DNA of 64,000 nt, from NCBI RefSeq assembly GCF_030161635.1, contig NZ_BSUO01000001.1:1283199-1347198 (forward strand). Reading direction: 5' to 3'. The position numbers were made by a program, and so were the translations under genes. The notes below the pieces were generated by a model. It was not told where the DNA came from, did no database searches, and saw only the letters and a program-made list of their open reading frames with translations. Below are positions 40,623 to 49,880 of the stretch, piece by piece. Within the stretch, counting starts at the first letter, position 1. The number at the start of each line of letters is the position of its first letter. This DNA comes from Mobilicoccus caccae. GTDB taxonomy: Bacteria > Actinomycetota > Actinomycetes > Actinomycetales > Dermatophilaceae.

Positions 40623-42184
40623 TCAGTACGCGCCGTTGCTGGTGACGACGGCCTTGAACGTGCGGAAGAGGATCTGCAGGTCGACGATGGGCGACCAGTT
40701 GTCCACGTACCGCAGGTCGAGGCGGATCGACTGCTCCCAGTCGAGGTCGCTGCGACCGCTGATCTGCCACAGCCCCGTCATGCCCGGGCGGACGTGCAGG
40801 CGACGCATGGCGTCGGGCTCGTACTGCTCGACCTCGGCCTGGCTCTGCGGGCGGGGCCCGACGAGCGACATGTTGCCGATGAGGACGTTGAACAACTGGG
40901 GCAACTCGTCGAGGGAGAACCGACGCAGGAAGGTGCCGATCGGCGTGATGCGCGGGTCCTTCTTCATCTTGAACTGGACCGTGTTGCCCTCGTTGTACTG
41001 CATGAGGGCAGCCAGCTGCTTCTCGGCGTCGACGACCATCGTGCGGAACTTGTAGATGGTGAAGAACTCACCGCCCACACCGACGCGCTTCTGGCGGAAG
41101 AGCACCGGCCCGGGGGAGGTGAACTTGATGGCCAACGCGATACCGATGAACACCGGCGAGAGCATGAGCACGAGGGCCGCCGCGAGCGTGCGGTCCATGA
41201 GGCTCTTGAGCACCACCGAGCGACGCGTGGCCGCCGGGCGCTCGATGTGCAGCAGCGACATGTCGGTGGACTGACGCAATGACAGTCGCGGACCGGCGAC
41301 ATCGAGCAGACCGGTGGAGACGACGAGTTCGACGCCACGCTCCTCCAACGCCCAGGCCAGACGCCGCAGTCCCTTGCCCGCGAGTTCGGGGTGGGAGGTG
41401 ACGGCCACGACCTCGGCATCGACCAGGTCGACGGCGGAGATCGCGTCGAGGGCTGTACCCATGACCGGGACACCCTCGATGGACGACGTCGTGTTCCAGT
41501 CGCTGTCGAGACCCGAGGTGCACACCGCCACCACGTCGAGGCCCTGGTCGGGCGAGCGCTTGATGTTGCGGATGAGTTCGGCGGCCGCGTCGGCGCGACC
41601 GACGACGACGGTGCGCTGCATGAGCTGACCCTGGCGACGGTGCGCGTGCAGCCAGTGCCGCATGGCCCGCCGCACGAGCAACCCGAGCGCGAAGAGCATC
41701 ACGACGAGCGTGATGACGTAGAGACGACTCCACTGCGCCTTGACGAAGAGGCCGCCGATGGCCAGCAGGCTCAGCAGGCCGAGGACGGCGCGACCGACCG
41801 CGCGGTACTCCTCCTCGGAGACGCCGAGGTAGCGGTGTTCGTAGGCGCGGGCCAGCCCGAGCACGAGAACCCACAGGAACGGCATCACCAGGCTGGCGAC
41901 GACGTACGTGTTGTTGATGTCCTCGGAGCCGGGCCCGATGGCGAGCGCCAGCGCGACCGTGACGAAACCGGCCAAGAGATCGAAGCCGATGAGCCGGCCC
42001 AGGTACTTGTTGGACCAGGACCCGGCGCGACTCGCGACCGAGAAGATGTCGCCGTCGATGGACGGACCTTCGTATGCGGTGCTTCCCCTGGCACCTGCAC
42101 CCGGTCTACCGCGACGCGCGGACGGCGCGAACGTCGGTGTGCCGGACGCGTTGCCCCCGTGGCTTCACGTTCGTGAATGGACAA
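40623..42184 (-). pseudogene. Frameshifted polyprenyl-phosphate sugar-phosphate transferase (EPS, WbaP/CpsE type)
   Basis: Membrane enzyme that starts exopolysaccharide repeat synthesis by moving a sugar phosphate onto undecaprenyl phosphate. Several N-terminal membrane helices, a CoA-binding-like cytosolic domain, one more helix, and the catalytic PF02397 domain: FRQKRVGVGGEFFTIYKFRTM, DELPQLFNVLIGNMSLVGPRP, RPGMTGLWQISGRSD. The best start is TTG 42184, with GGAGGG 5 bp upstream. From there the frame is lost at the G/C run 42154-42158; one added base gives MSIHEREATGGNASGTPTFAP and then ...SWSNKYLGRLIGFDLLAGF, continuing to the end. The repaired length is 520 residues. Confidence 0.83.
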
Positions 42185-42593
42185 GACAGCCCTCCGTGTC
42201 TGTGTTGCTGTCCGGCGCGATCAGATCGCCCCGGCCCCCGTTCCCCTGTATGTCCGTCATCGGTGTCAGGTATGCGAGCGGTGTACATCGTTCGCGCCGG
42301 ATGAATCCGACCACGAAGACATGCGCTCGGCACACAGACGCCCGACTTGGACGATGGTCCCACTGTAGTGGCGAAGTCTCCCCAATTCCACCGTGGACGC
42401 GCCAGAATCGGATGTGGACGTCCGACCTCGAACCCCGCCCCACCCGGCACACTACTGCCAGTGGAGATCTCGTGCACAGACCTGGGCCGAGACTCTCACG
42501 TGCATCTCACTGAGGTTGTGTCGCCCGAACCATCACCGGCTAGGGTGAGGCGCTGTTTCTCACCCTTCATCGATGACCTTGGGGGAAAGGCCG
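42185..42593. other. Intergenic promoter region of the EPS island
   Basis: A 409-bp spacer between divergent EPS genes, lower in GC than its surroundings. It holds a small palindrome CCACT-GT-AGTGG near 42360 and a possible promoter for the plus-strand gene: TTGTGT (42516-42521) and TAGGGT (42541-42546), 19 bp apart. No gene is seen. Confidence 0.5.
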
Positions 42594-44801
42594 ATGACCG
42601 ATTCCGTCACACCCGTCACGCCGACGCCGGAGGTCCGTGACCTCACCACCGCCCGGCAGGCCGGTCGGCCCGCACCGTCCTTCGAGGTGGTGCTGGTGAC
42701 CTACCGCAGCCGCCCGCACGTCGAGGCGCTGGTGGATCGGTGGGGCGCCGAGGTGCCCGTGGCCCTGGTCGACAACGGGCGCGGCGTCGACGGTCTGGAC
42801 GGGTGGGCCGAGGCGCATCCGCAGGTGAGGTACCTCGACGGTGGCGGGGTCGGGTTCGCCCGGGCCGCCAACCTCGGTGCCTTCTCCTCCGAGGCCGAGT
42901 TCGTCGTCTTCGTCAACCCCGACTCACGTCCCAGCGTCGAAGACCTACGGTCGCTCGTGGTCGGTCTGGCCGCCGACCCCGTCTCCGCCTCCCACGCGGC
43001 GACCGTGACCGGCCCGGACGGACAGGTCGAGATCGGCGTGGCCGGCTGGGAGCCCGACGTGCTGCGCACCGCGGCCTACGCGGTCGGTCTGCACAAGCGG
43101 TGGCCGACGATCGGGGTCTACGGCAAGCCGACGCTGGGGCAGCGGCTCGACGTCGACTGGACCACCGGCGCCTGCATGGCCGTCCGCACGGCGCAGTTCC
43201 GCCGCCTGGGTGGCTTCGACGAGTCGTTCTTCGTCTACTCCGAGGACATGTCCTTCGGCCGCCGCGCCCGGACCGCGGGCCTGCGCCAGGTGCTGCGCCA
43301 CGACGTCGTGGTGGCCCACGGCGCCGGCTCCTCGGGAGCCCCGTCCGCCGAGATGATGCGCCTCAAGGGCGCCTCGTTCACCAACTACGTGCACCGGTAC
43401 CACCCGGGCGCCGCGGCCACGGTGATGTCCGGGACGCTCGCCGCGGGGTACCTCGCGCGGTCGGTCCGTGGACGACTGCGGGGAGATGAGATGGGACCGC
43501 TGTTCTGGGCCCAGGCCAAGGGGCTGCTGAGCGGACGCGCCTTCGTCGGCGGCGCCGAGGTCGCCCACCGGCGACTCTGCGAGACCGCCGCTGACCGGGT
43601 CGGCGCCACGGCCGATGCCGACCCGCGCCCGGTCCTGCTCGTCACCAAGGAGTTCGGCGAGCCGGCCACCTCCGGAGGCATGCTGCGCACGCTGGCCCTC
43701 GCCAAGTGGATCGCGGCCCGCGCGAACGTCGTCGTCGTCTCGCCCAAGGGCGTGACCGGGGTGCGCCGCCTGGAATCGGGGCAGATCGTCCTCGAGCCGC
43801 TGCGGTCGGCCTCGCGGTCCTCCCGGGTGGCGGATGCGCTCACCTTTCCCCGGTACCGCTCGCTCGGGGCGCCGAGGACCAGCGGTGCGGCCTTGATCGA
43901 TGGGGTGAGCGCGACGCTGCGCGACCTCGGCCCCTTCCGCGCCGCGGTGGTCGACCACACCAACCTCTTCGGGGTCACGCAGATGCTGCCGCCGGACCTG
44001 CCGGTGGTGCTGAGTACCCACAACGTGGAGTCCGACCTCATGCGTCAGCGGGCGCAGTCCGAGGAGGGCGCGACCAAGATCGCCGCCCACGTCGAGTCGG
44101 CGCTGCTCCGCCTGTTGGAGCGCACCGTCGGTACGCGTCACCCGAACGTCGTGTGCACCGAACACGACGGTCGCATCGCCCTCGAGGACGGGGCCCCGGC
44201 CGTCGCCGTCGCCCGCAACGGCGTGACGCCCCCGGCCGCCTCCGACCGGGAGCGGGCGCTCGCCGCCAACCCGCACGGCACCGAACTGCTCTTCACCGGG
44301 GCGCTCGACTGGCGCCCGAACATCAACGGCATCCTGTGGCTCGTCGAGAGCCGGGAGTGGGCCGACCTCGCCCGCCGCCGTCCCGAGCTGGTGCTCACGG
44401 TGGCCGGGCGCAACCCCTCTCCGGAGTTCCGCGCGCGTCTCGAGGCGGCCCCCGGCGTGCGGGTCGAGGCGGACGTGCCGAGCATGACGCCGCTCCTGGA
44501 GCGTGCGCGGCTCGGCGTCGCGCCCCTGCTCGAGGGCGGCGGGTCGCGGATCAAGCTGCTGGAGTACATCGCCCACGGGCTGCCGTCGGTCTCGACGGTC
44601 GTCGGGGCCTCCGGTCTCGACGGGTTGCCCGAGGGGGCCATCCTCCAGACTCCGGAGGACCGGGACGCCTTCTGCGCGGCGATCGAGCAGGCCCTGGATT
44701 CGGGACCGGCAACGCTGCCCGCCGATCCGGTGGAGGCGATGCTGGCCGTCTACGGCTGGGAGAACGCCCTGCGGCCGGTGGCCGACGTGCTCCCCGTCTG
44801 A
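42594..44801 (+). CDS. Bifunctional glycosyltransferase (GT2-GT4 fusion)
   Basis: A 735-residue protein with two glycosyltransferase domains. Residues ~29-270 are a GT2/rhamnosyltransferase type (FEVVLVTYRSRPHVEALVDRW, VVFVNPDSRPSVEDL as DXD-like, then GGFDESFFVYSEDMSFGRR). Residues ~343-735 are a GT4 type starting PVLLVTKEFGEPATSGGMLR, with STHNVESDLMRQRA, TELLFTGALDWRPNINGI, and PLLEGGGSRIKLLEYIAHGLP near the nucleotide site. The start is ATG 42594, preceded by GGGGGAAAGG; ATG 42573 is an alternative. The neighbouring sugar transferase and GH26 hydrolase suggest EPS assembly. Sugars transferred are unknown. Confidence 0.82.
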   Translation: MTDSVTPVTPTPEVRDLTTARQAGRPAPSFEVVLVTYRSRPHVEALVDRWGAEVPVALVDNGRGVDGLDGWAEAHPQVRYLDGGGVGFARAANLGAFSSEAEFVVFVNPDSRPSVEDLRSLVVGLAADPVSASHAATVTGPDGQVEIGVAGWEPDVLRTAAYAVGLHKRWPTIGVYGKPTLGQRLDVDWTTGACMAVRTAQFRRLGGFDESFFVYSEDMSFGRRARTAGLRQVLRHDVVVAHGAGSSGAPSAEMMRLKGASFTNYVHRYHPGAAATVMSGTLAAGYLARSVRGRLRGDEMGPLFWAQAKGLLSGRAFVGGAEVAHRRLCETAADRVGATADADPRPVLLVTKEFGEPATSGGMLRTLALAKWIAARANVVVVSPKGVTGVRRLESGQIVLEPLRSASRSSRVADALTFPRYRSLGAPRTSGAALIDGVSATLRDLGPFRAAVVDHTNLFGVTQMLPPDLPVVLSTHNVESDLMRQRAQSEEGATKIAAHVESALLRLLERTVGTRHPNVVCTEHDGRIALEDGAPAVAVARNGVTPPAASDRERALAANPHGTELLFTGALDWRPNINGILWLVESREWADLARRRPELVLTVAGRNPSPEFRARLEAAPGVRVEADVPSMTPLLERARLGVAPLLEGGGSRIKLLEYIAHGLPSVSTVVGASGLDGLPEGAILQTPEDRDAFCAAIEQALDSGPATLPADPVEAMLAVYGWENALRPVADVLPV

Positions 44802-45151
44802 GCCGTCGCAGGCTTCGGCAGGGGCCGGCAGGGGGCGGCCGAGTCGAAAAGCGCAGGGGCGCAGTGGGATCACACGACACCGCATCTCGCAGTATGGACA
44901 TTGCGCTACCACATATCGAGACGCGAGGCCGGGTGGCGAAAATAGTCACCCCCACCTGCAGGGCCGCCACCTGGCCGCGATGTTCTTGCAGCGGTAACGA
45001 ATTGGTCACGGTCGGTCGACCAGTCGACTCCTACACGACAGGAAAAGGTGTAACGCTCCGGTCGGCGTGAGTCGCGGATTGCCTTGAGCCCCGACCCGGC
45101 AGGTCGATCTGTGGGGAGTCTCAACACCCCCTGCCGAAAGAACTCCGCCAC
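44802..45151. other. 350-bp spacer upstream of the GH26 gene
   Basis: No coding frame of quality is seen. An A/T-richer stretch around 44930-45005 suggests a promoter and long leader. I looked for a c-di-AMP (ydaO-type) riboswitch, common before actinobacterial cell-envelope hydrolase genes, and saw no convincing match. Confidence 0.4.
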
Positions 45152-47239
45152 ATGAGTACGTTCGCGCCACGTCGCCCTGCCTCCATCCTGACCACCGTCG
45201 CCCTCGCCCTCTCGGCGACCGCGACCGCGGTCCTGGCCACGACCGACCCCGCTGCAGCCGCAGTCGGGGACACCTACCGCATGACCGTCGCACCGAACGC
45301 GTTCACCGCGTCCGACGGCACCCGTTGGGAGGCCCGCACGGGCTTCGACAAGGGTGATTTCAACCAGTCCTACACCTCCGGGAACATCACCGGCGCAAAC
45401 GATTCGCGCCTGTACTACCCCGAGCTCGTCCGCTTCTCCTCCTGGTCCAAGCCGGTCGACAACGGCACCTACCGCGTCACGCTCAAGATGCGTGAGCAGT
45501 GGTGGACCCAGGCGGGTCAGCGGGTCTTCGACGTCACCGCCGAGGGCCGCGCGGCCCTGAGCGACGTCGACATCGTCAAGGCCGTGGGTCGGGGCGCGGC
45601 CTACGACCGCAGCTTCGACGTCACGGTCTCCGACGGTCGTCTCGACCTCGGGTTCCCCGCCAAGAAGGACTCCGCGCTGCTGTCGGCCCTGCAGATCACC
45701 CGCATCGCCGACCCGACGACCACGCCGACGCCCGAGCAGCCGGTCCAGGAGACCAAGCGCGTCGTGGCCCGGATGTCGGTCCAGCCGGTCGCCGTCAAGG
45801 ACAGCATCGGCAACGTCTACGCCGCGCAGTCGGGCTTCTCCGGCGGTAAGTACCACCAGTCCTACGGCTCCGGTGCCACGATCAAGAACACCAAGGACAC
45901 CGAGCTCTACCGCAGCGAGCAGGTCGGGATGACCGCCTGGACGCGGACTCTGCCCAACGGCACCTACGACGTCACGCTCAAGATGCGTGAGCAGTGGTGG
46001 ACCAAGGCGGGTCAGCGGGTCTTCGACGTCCACGCCGAGGGCTCCCGTGTGCTCGGCGACGTCGACATCGTCAAGGCGGTGGGCAAGGACGCGGCCTACG
46101 ACCGCACCTTCCGCACGCAGGTCAACGACGGCCGTCTGGACCTCAAGTGGACCGCGAAGGCGGACATCGGTCTGGTCTCGGCCATCGTCGTCAACCGGGT
46201 CGAGAACGCCCAGCCGGGCGACCCGACGCCCACGCCGACCACCCCGGCCCCGACGACGCCGGCGCCCACGCCGACGACCCCGGCTCCGACGCCGACCACG
46301 CCGGCCCCCACGACGCCGGCCCCCAAGCCGACGACGAACAGCCGGTACGGCAAGCTCAGTGGCATGCACTGGGACTCGGGCATGTACCCCATGAACCGCG
46401 CCGGTGAGGCCACCAAGTGGGAGCAGAGCCGCGGCCGCAAGATCGACGTCATCACGGTGTTCCCCAGCCGTGAGTCGTGGAACTCCATGCAAGGCACGTG
46501 GTTCATGGACAACGAGCGGATCCCCGCCGGGTACCAGGGCACGCTCGACGTCGGAGTTCCGCTGTGGCCGAACGACGGCAACCTCGCCACCGCCAAGGCC
46601 GGCGGGTACAACGCGCAGTGGGAGCGTCTGGCTCGCACGATCGCGGCCAAGTACCCCGACGCCTACATCCGACTCGGGTGGGAGATGAACCTGCCGGGTT
46701 GGAAGGCCGCCGCGTGGGCCAACCAGGCCGAGGACTGGAAGCAGGCCTACCGTCAGGCCGTCACCTCCATCCGCAAGGGTGGACCGAACCTGCGCATCGC
46801 GTGGGTCCCGAACGAGGGCGCCGGCCAGACCGGCACCAAGGACGCTCGGGTGTTCTACCCCGGTGACGCCTACGTCGACTACATCGGCATCGACGCCTAC
46901 GACTGGTGGCCCGGTTACACCACCGACGCCAACATCGCGCGGCACCGTGACGGTGACTACGGCTGGAACTTCTGGCTGAACTTCGCCAAGGAGCGCGGCA
47001 AGAAGTTCGTCCTGCCCGAGTGGGGCATCGCTCCGGCCAACTCCGCCAGCGGCGGCGACAACCCGAAGTACATCAACTTCGTGTACGACTGGATGAACAA
47101 GAACCGCGACCACATCGGCTACGAGAGCTACTTCTCCGAGACGATGAGCTACATCCGCTCCGACCTGTTCACCGGGTACAACCCGAAGGCCAGCGCCGAG
47201 TACAAGCGCTGGATGGGTCTGCTCGGCCGTAGTTCCTGA
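45152..47239 (+). CDS. Secreted glycoside hydrolase family 26 protein with two malectin-like modules
   Basis: Exported 695-residue polysaccharide hydrolase. A signal peptide spans ~1-37 (ILTTVALALSATATAVLA ... AAAA). Two malectin-like carbohydrate-binding modules follow (~40-190 and ~205-352), each with FDKGDFNQSY-like or GGKYHQSYGS starts, LKMREQWWT, and DIVKAVG--AAYDR. A Pro/Thr linker (358-395) leads to a GH26 catalytic domain: acid/base Glu511 in RLGWEMNLPGW and nucleophile Glu623 in VLPEWGIAP, with the family's usual spacing. Next to EPS genes it may trim or release the cell's own polysaccharide. The exact substrate (mannan or other) is unknown. Confidence 0.85.
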   Translation: MSTFAPRRPASILTTVALALSATATAVLATTDPAAAAVGDTYRMTVAPNAFTASDGTRWEARTGFDKGDFNQSYTSGNITGANDSRLYYPELVRFSSWSKPVDNGTYRVTLKMREQWWTQAGQRVFDVTAEGRAALSDVDIVKAVGRGAAYDRSFDVTVSDGRLDLGFPAKKDSALLSALQITRIADPTTTPTPEQPVQETKRVVARMSVQPVAVKDSIGNVYAAQSGFSGGKYHQSYGSGATIKNTKDTELYRSEQVGMTAWTRTLPNGTYDVTLKMREQWWTKAGQRVFDVHAEGSRVLGDVDIVKAVGKDAAYDRTFRTQVNDGRLDLKWTAKADIGLVSAIVVNRVENAQPGDPTPTPTTPAPTTPAPTPTTPAPTPTTPAPTTPAPKPTTNSRYGKLSGMHWDSGMYPMNRAGEATKWEQSRGRKIDVITVFPSRESWNSMQGTWFMDNERIPAGYQGTLDVGVPLWPNDGNLATAKAGGYNAQWERLARTIAAKYPDAYIRLGWEMNLPGWKAAAWANQAEDWKQAYRQAVTSIRKGGPNLRIAWVPNEGAGQTGTKDARVFYPGDAYVDYIGIDAYDWWPGYTTDANIARHRDGDYGWNFWLNFAKERGKKFVLPEWGIAPANSASGGDNPKYINFVYDWMNKNRDHIGYESYFSETMSYIRSDLFTGYNPKASAEYKRWMGLLGRSS
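46223..46336 (+). repeat. Pro-Thr coding repeat (linker)
   Basis: A degenerate CCG-ACG-CCC-ACC array encodes PTPTTPAPTTPAP-type repeats of the hydrolase linker. The copy number is likely variable by slippage. Confidence 0.75.
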
Positions 47240-47291
47240 GGTCGGGCTCGAAGGAGCCACAACCCCTGATCGGCCCCTGCCGTGAACCGTG

Positions 47292-47330
47292 CGACGGCCC
47301 GTCACCCCCTGCCAGGGTGGCGGGCCGTCG
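47292..47330 (+). terminator. Terminator after the GH26 gene
   Basis: A 10-bp perfect outer stem (47292-47301 with 47321-47330) and inner CACCC/GGGTG pairing, 53 bp after the stop. Confidence 0.75.
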
Positions 47331-47370
47331 TCGTGTGCGCGTGCGAGTGACCCGGCTCGCTCGACACGGA

Positions 47371-47407
47371 CCGGTCGACAGGGTCCGGTCGAAAGGGAGT
47401 CGGTCGA
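47371..47407. repeat. Triplicate CGGTCGA direct repeats
   Basis: CCGGTCGACAGGG at 47371-47383, CCGGTCGAAAGGG at 47385-47397 and CGGTCGA at 47401-47407 stand about 70 bp before the glutamine-synthetase-like gene. They could be an operator. Confidence 0.45.
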
Positions 47408-47474
47408 ATTGGACACGGCGAGGTGTCCGCGGGATGAGGATGGAGGCACCGTCGAAGGACCGAAGGAGCTCCCG

Positions 47475-48992
47475 ATGACCGCCGACCACGAGGACCCCCG
47501 CCTCGCCCTCAACCCCCACCCTCTCGTCCGCCTCTTGGGCAAGCCCGCGAGCGAGTTCACCCGCGACGACATCGTCACCGCGGTGGAGAAGCTGGGCATC
47601 CGGATGCTCAATCTGCGCTACGTCGCCGGGGACGGGCGGTTGAAGAAGTTGAACTTCGTCATCAACAGCCGTGAGCACCTGCTGTCGGTGCTGACGTTCG
47701 GCGAGCGAGTCGATGGGTCCAGCCTGTTCTCCTTCGTGTCGGCGCGCTCGAGCGATCTGTACGTGATCCCGCGCTACCGCACGGCGTTCGTCGACCCCTT
47801 CGCCTCGGAGCCGACTCTCGACCTGCTCTGCTCGTTCTACGACGGAGCCGGTGCGCCGCTGGATTCGGCTCCCGAGAACGTCCTGCGCAAGGCCGCGCGG
47901 TCGCTGGAGGAGCGGACCGGTGCGCGGCTGGAGGCGATGGGGGAGTTGGAGTACTACGTCTTCGCCGACGTCGACACGATCTATCCCATCGTGGAGCAGC
48001 GCGGGTACCACGAGTCGCATCCGTTCAGCAAGTGGGGTGCGATCCGCCACGAGGCGATGATGCGCCTGGCCGAGATGGGCGCCCAGATCAAGTACGGGCA
48101 CGCCGAGGTGGGCAACATCATCCACGAGGGCCGCGAGATGGTGCAGGGCGAGATCGAGTTCCTCCCGGTCGGGCTGGAGGAGGCCGCCGACCAGGTGGTG
48201 CTGGCCAAGTGGGTGCTGCGCGAGGTGGCCTACCGGCACGGCCTCGAGGTGAGCTTCGCGCCCAAGATCGTCGTCGGGCACGCCGGCAGCGGGCTGCACG
48301 TGCACACCCGTCTCGTGCGCGACGGGCGCAACGCGTTCGTCGGCCGCGACGGGCTGAGCGAGGACGCGCGCAAGGTCATCGCCGGGTACCTCACCTGCGC
48401 GGCCTCGCTGACCGCGTTCGGCAACACGGTGCCCACCTCCTACCTGCGGCTCGTGCCGCACCAGGAGGCGCCGACGAGCATCTGCTGGGGAGACCGCAAC
48501 CGGTCGGTCCTGGTCCGCGTGCCCCTCGGCTGGGGCGGTGTCGGCGAACGGATGCGCCTCGATGCGAACCCGGAGGAGCCCGCCGACCCGGCCACCGACG
48601 AGGACGTGACCCGCATGGATCCCCAGACGGTGGAGATCCGCAGCGGGGACGGCTCGGCGCAGGTGCATCTCTACCTCGCGGCGCTGGCCGTCGCCGCCCG
48701 GCACGGGCTGGAGGACCCGGGCGCGCTCACCACCGCCGAGCGTCTGTACGTCCAGATCGACGCGGGCGACGTCGCCGATCTCGAGCAGCTGCCCGCCTCG
48801 TGCGCCGAATCGGGCCGCGCTCTGCTGGCCGCGCGGGCGATCTACGAGGAGGACGACGTGTTCCCGCCGGGGCTGATCGACTCGGTGGCCGCCGGACTCC
48901 AGGGGTACGCCGACGACGGCCTGAGCGAACGCCTCGAAGGCAATCTGGGCGAGCTGCGCGCGCTGGTGGAGAGGCACCTGCACGTCGGATGA
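47475..48992 (+). CDS. Glutamine synthetase family protein
   Basis: A 505-residue type I GS-fold enzyme. A beta-grasp-like N-terminus (FTRDDIVTAVEKLGIRMLNLRYV) is followed by the ATP-grasp domain: EAMGELEYYVFAD, EVGNIIHEGREMVQGEIEF (metal-ligand region), HAGSGLHVHTRLV and SICWGDRNRSVLVRVP. The sequence departs from GlnA at several active-site segments, so it may be a gamma-glutamyl-ligase of another substrate. ATG 47475 follows AAGGAGCTCCCG. It stands alone, without PII or glnE genes. Confidence 0.82.
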   Translation: MTADHEDPRLALNPHPLVRLLGKPASEFTRDDIVTAVEKLGIRMLNLRYVAGDGRLKKLNFVINSREHLLSVLTFGERVDGSSLFSFVSARSSDLYVIPRYRTAFVDPFASEPTLDLLCSFYDGAGAPLDSAPENVLRKAARSLEERTGARLEAMGELEYYVFADVDTIYPIVEQRGYHESHPFSKWGAIRHEAMMRLAEMGAQIKYGHAEVGNIIHEGREMVQGEIEFLPVGLEEAADQVVLAKWVLREVAYRHGLEVSFAPKIVVGHAGSGLHVHTRLVRDGRNAFVGRDGLSEDARKVIAGYLTCAASLTAFGNTVPTSYLRLVPHQEAPTSICWGDRNRSVLVRVPLGWGGVGERMRLDANPEEPADPATDEDVTRMDPQTVEIRSGDGSAQVHLYLAALAVAARHGLEDPGALTTAERLYVQIDAGDVADLEQLPASCAESGRALLAARAIYEEDDVFPPGLIDSVAAGLQGYADDGLSERLEGNLGELRALVERHLHVG

Positions 48993-49084
48993 GTGGCACC
49001 GGACACACCTGCGGTGAACCGGTCGGTCACAGGTGCCTCGCCCCCTCTACGCTGGGAGGACACCCGTAGCGGCAGGAGACCACC

Positions 49085-49795
49085 ATGACCGAGTTCACGC
49101 TGCCCGTCCCCGCGGATTGGCGTCGTGCCGAACCGTTCTACGCCGGTGCCCTCGATCGGGCGCTGACCGTGCTGCGTGATCCACGAACTCCCGAACGTCT
49201 CGTGCGGTACTACGAGCGGCAGAGCAACTACGCGGGTGCCACCTTCACCCAGCTCACCGACGACGCGCCCACCCGGGTCACCGAGCGCGACCTGCTGGCG
49301 GTCAGCCTGCTCGACGTCACGGTTCCGCCGGCCACCGTCCGGGCGCTGCTCGAGGACGGCGGGGTGCGGGAGAAGGTCGAGGAACTCCTCTCCCTCGACC
49401 GGCTGCCCGTCGACGCCAAGCTCGAGGAGGTCACCCCCGAGCTGCTCGCGGCCATGGACGACCTTTACACGACCCTGCGGTCGCTCGTCCCGCCGGCGCG
49501 CGACCGGTACGCCGTCAACTGGGTGACGGCGGCCAAGCTCTGTGCCCGCAAGCGCCCCGACCTCTTTCCGGTGCGCGACGAGGTCGTCTGCCGTTACCTC
49601 GGCACCTGGCCCTCGCGCTACCAGATCGACTGGCAGGTGTTCGCGTACGTCATCGGTCAGCAGGAGGTGCGTGACCGGCTGACCCGCCTCATCACCCGCA
49701 CCGCCGAGTCCGACGCCGTCGACGTGGGCAACCCGGCGCACCTGCTGCGGCACCTGGACGTCTGCATCTGGATGCACGCCCCGCACACCTTCTGA
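49085..49795 (+). CDS. DUF6308-like hypothetical protein
   Basis: A 236-residue soluble protein starting MTEFTLPVPADWRRAEPFYA. It has a Tyr/Phe-rich N-terminus with RYYERQSNYAGATFTQL and TERDLLAVSLLDV, and a C-terminal VNWVTAAKLCARKRPDLFPVRD stretch. These resemble the DUF6308 family found in actinobacteria, of unknown function. A good ribosome site (GGCAGGAGACCACC) precedes the ATG. The family call is from memory of the pattern and is not certain. Confidence 0.6.
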   Translation: MTEFTLPVPADWRRAEPFYAGALDRALTVLRDPRTPERLVRYYERQSNYAGATFTQLTDDAPTRVTERDLLAVSLLDVTVPPATVRALLEDGGVREKVEELLSLDRLPVDAKLEEVTPELLAAMDDLYTTLRSLVPPARDRYAVNWVTAAKLCARKRPDLFPVRDEVVCRYLGTWPSRYQIDWQVFAYVIGQQEVRDRLTRLITRTAESDAVDVGNPAHLLRHLDVCIWMHAPHTF

Positions 49796-49802
49796 GCTCG
49801 CG

Positions 49803-49838
49803 CCGGCCTCCGGTACGTCCCGGCGCGCCGGAGGCCGG
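49803..49838 (+). terminator. Probable terminator after the DUF6308-like gene
   Basis: A perfect 11-bp stem (49803-49813 with 49828-49838) and 14-nt loop, 8 bp after the stop, no clear T tract. Confidence 0.6.
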
Positions 49839-49880
49839 ACCCGTGTGTGCCACTCCGGCCGGCGGTGGAGAATCGGGCCC

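Noticed and set aside
44802..45151. c-di-AMP (ydaO-type) riboswitch before the GH26 gene
   Set aside because: The spacer is long and structured enough, but no conserved core was found by eye; a covariance-model search would be decisive.
46223..46336. CRISPR-like or satellite array
   Set aside because: It is an in-frame Pro-Thr linker within a coding gene, without unique spacers.
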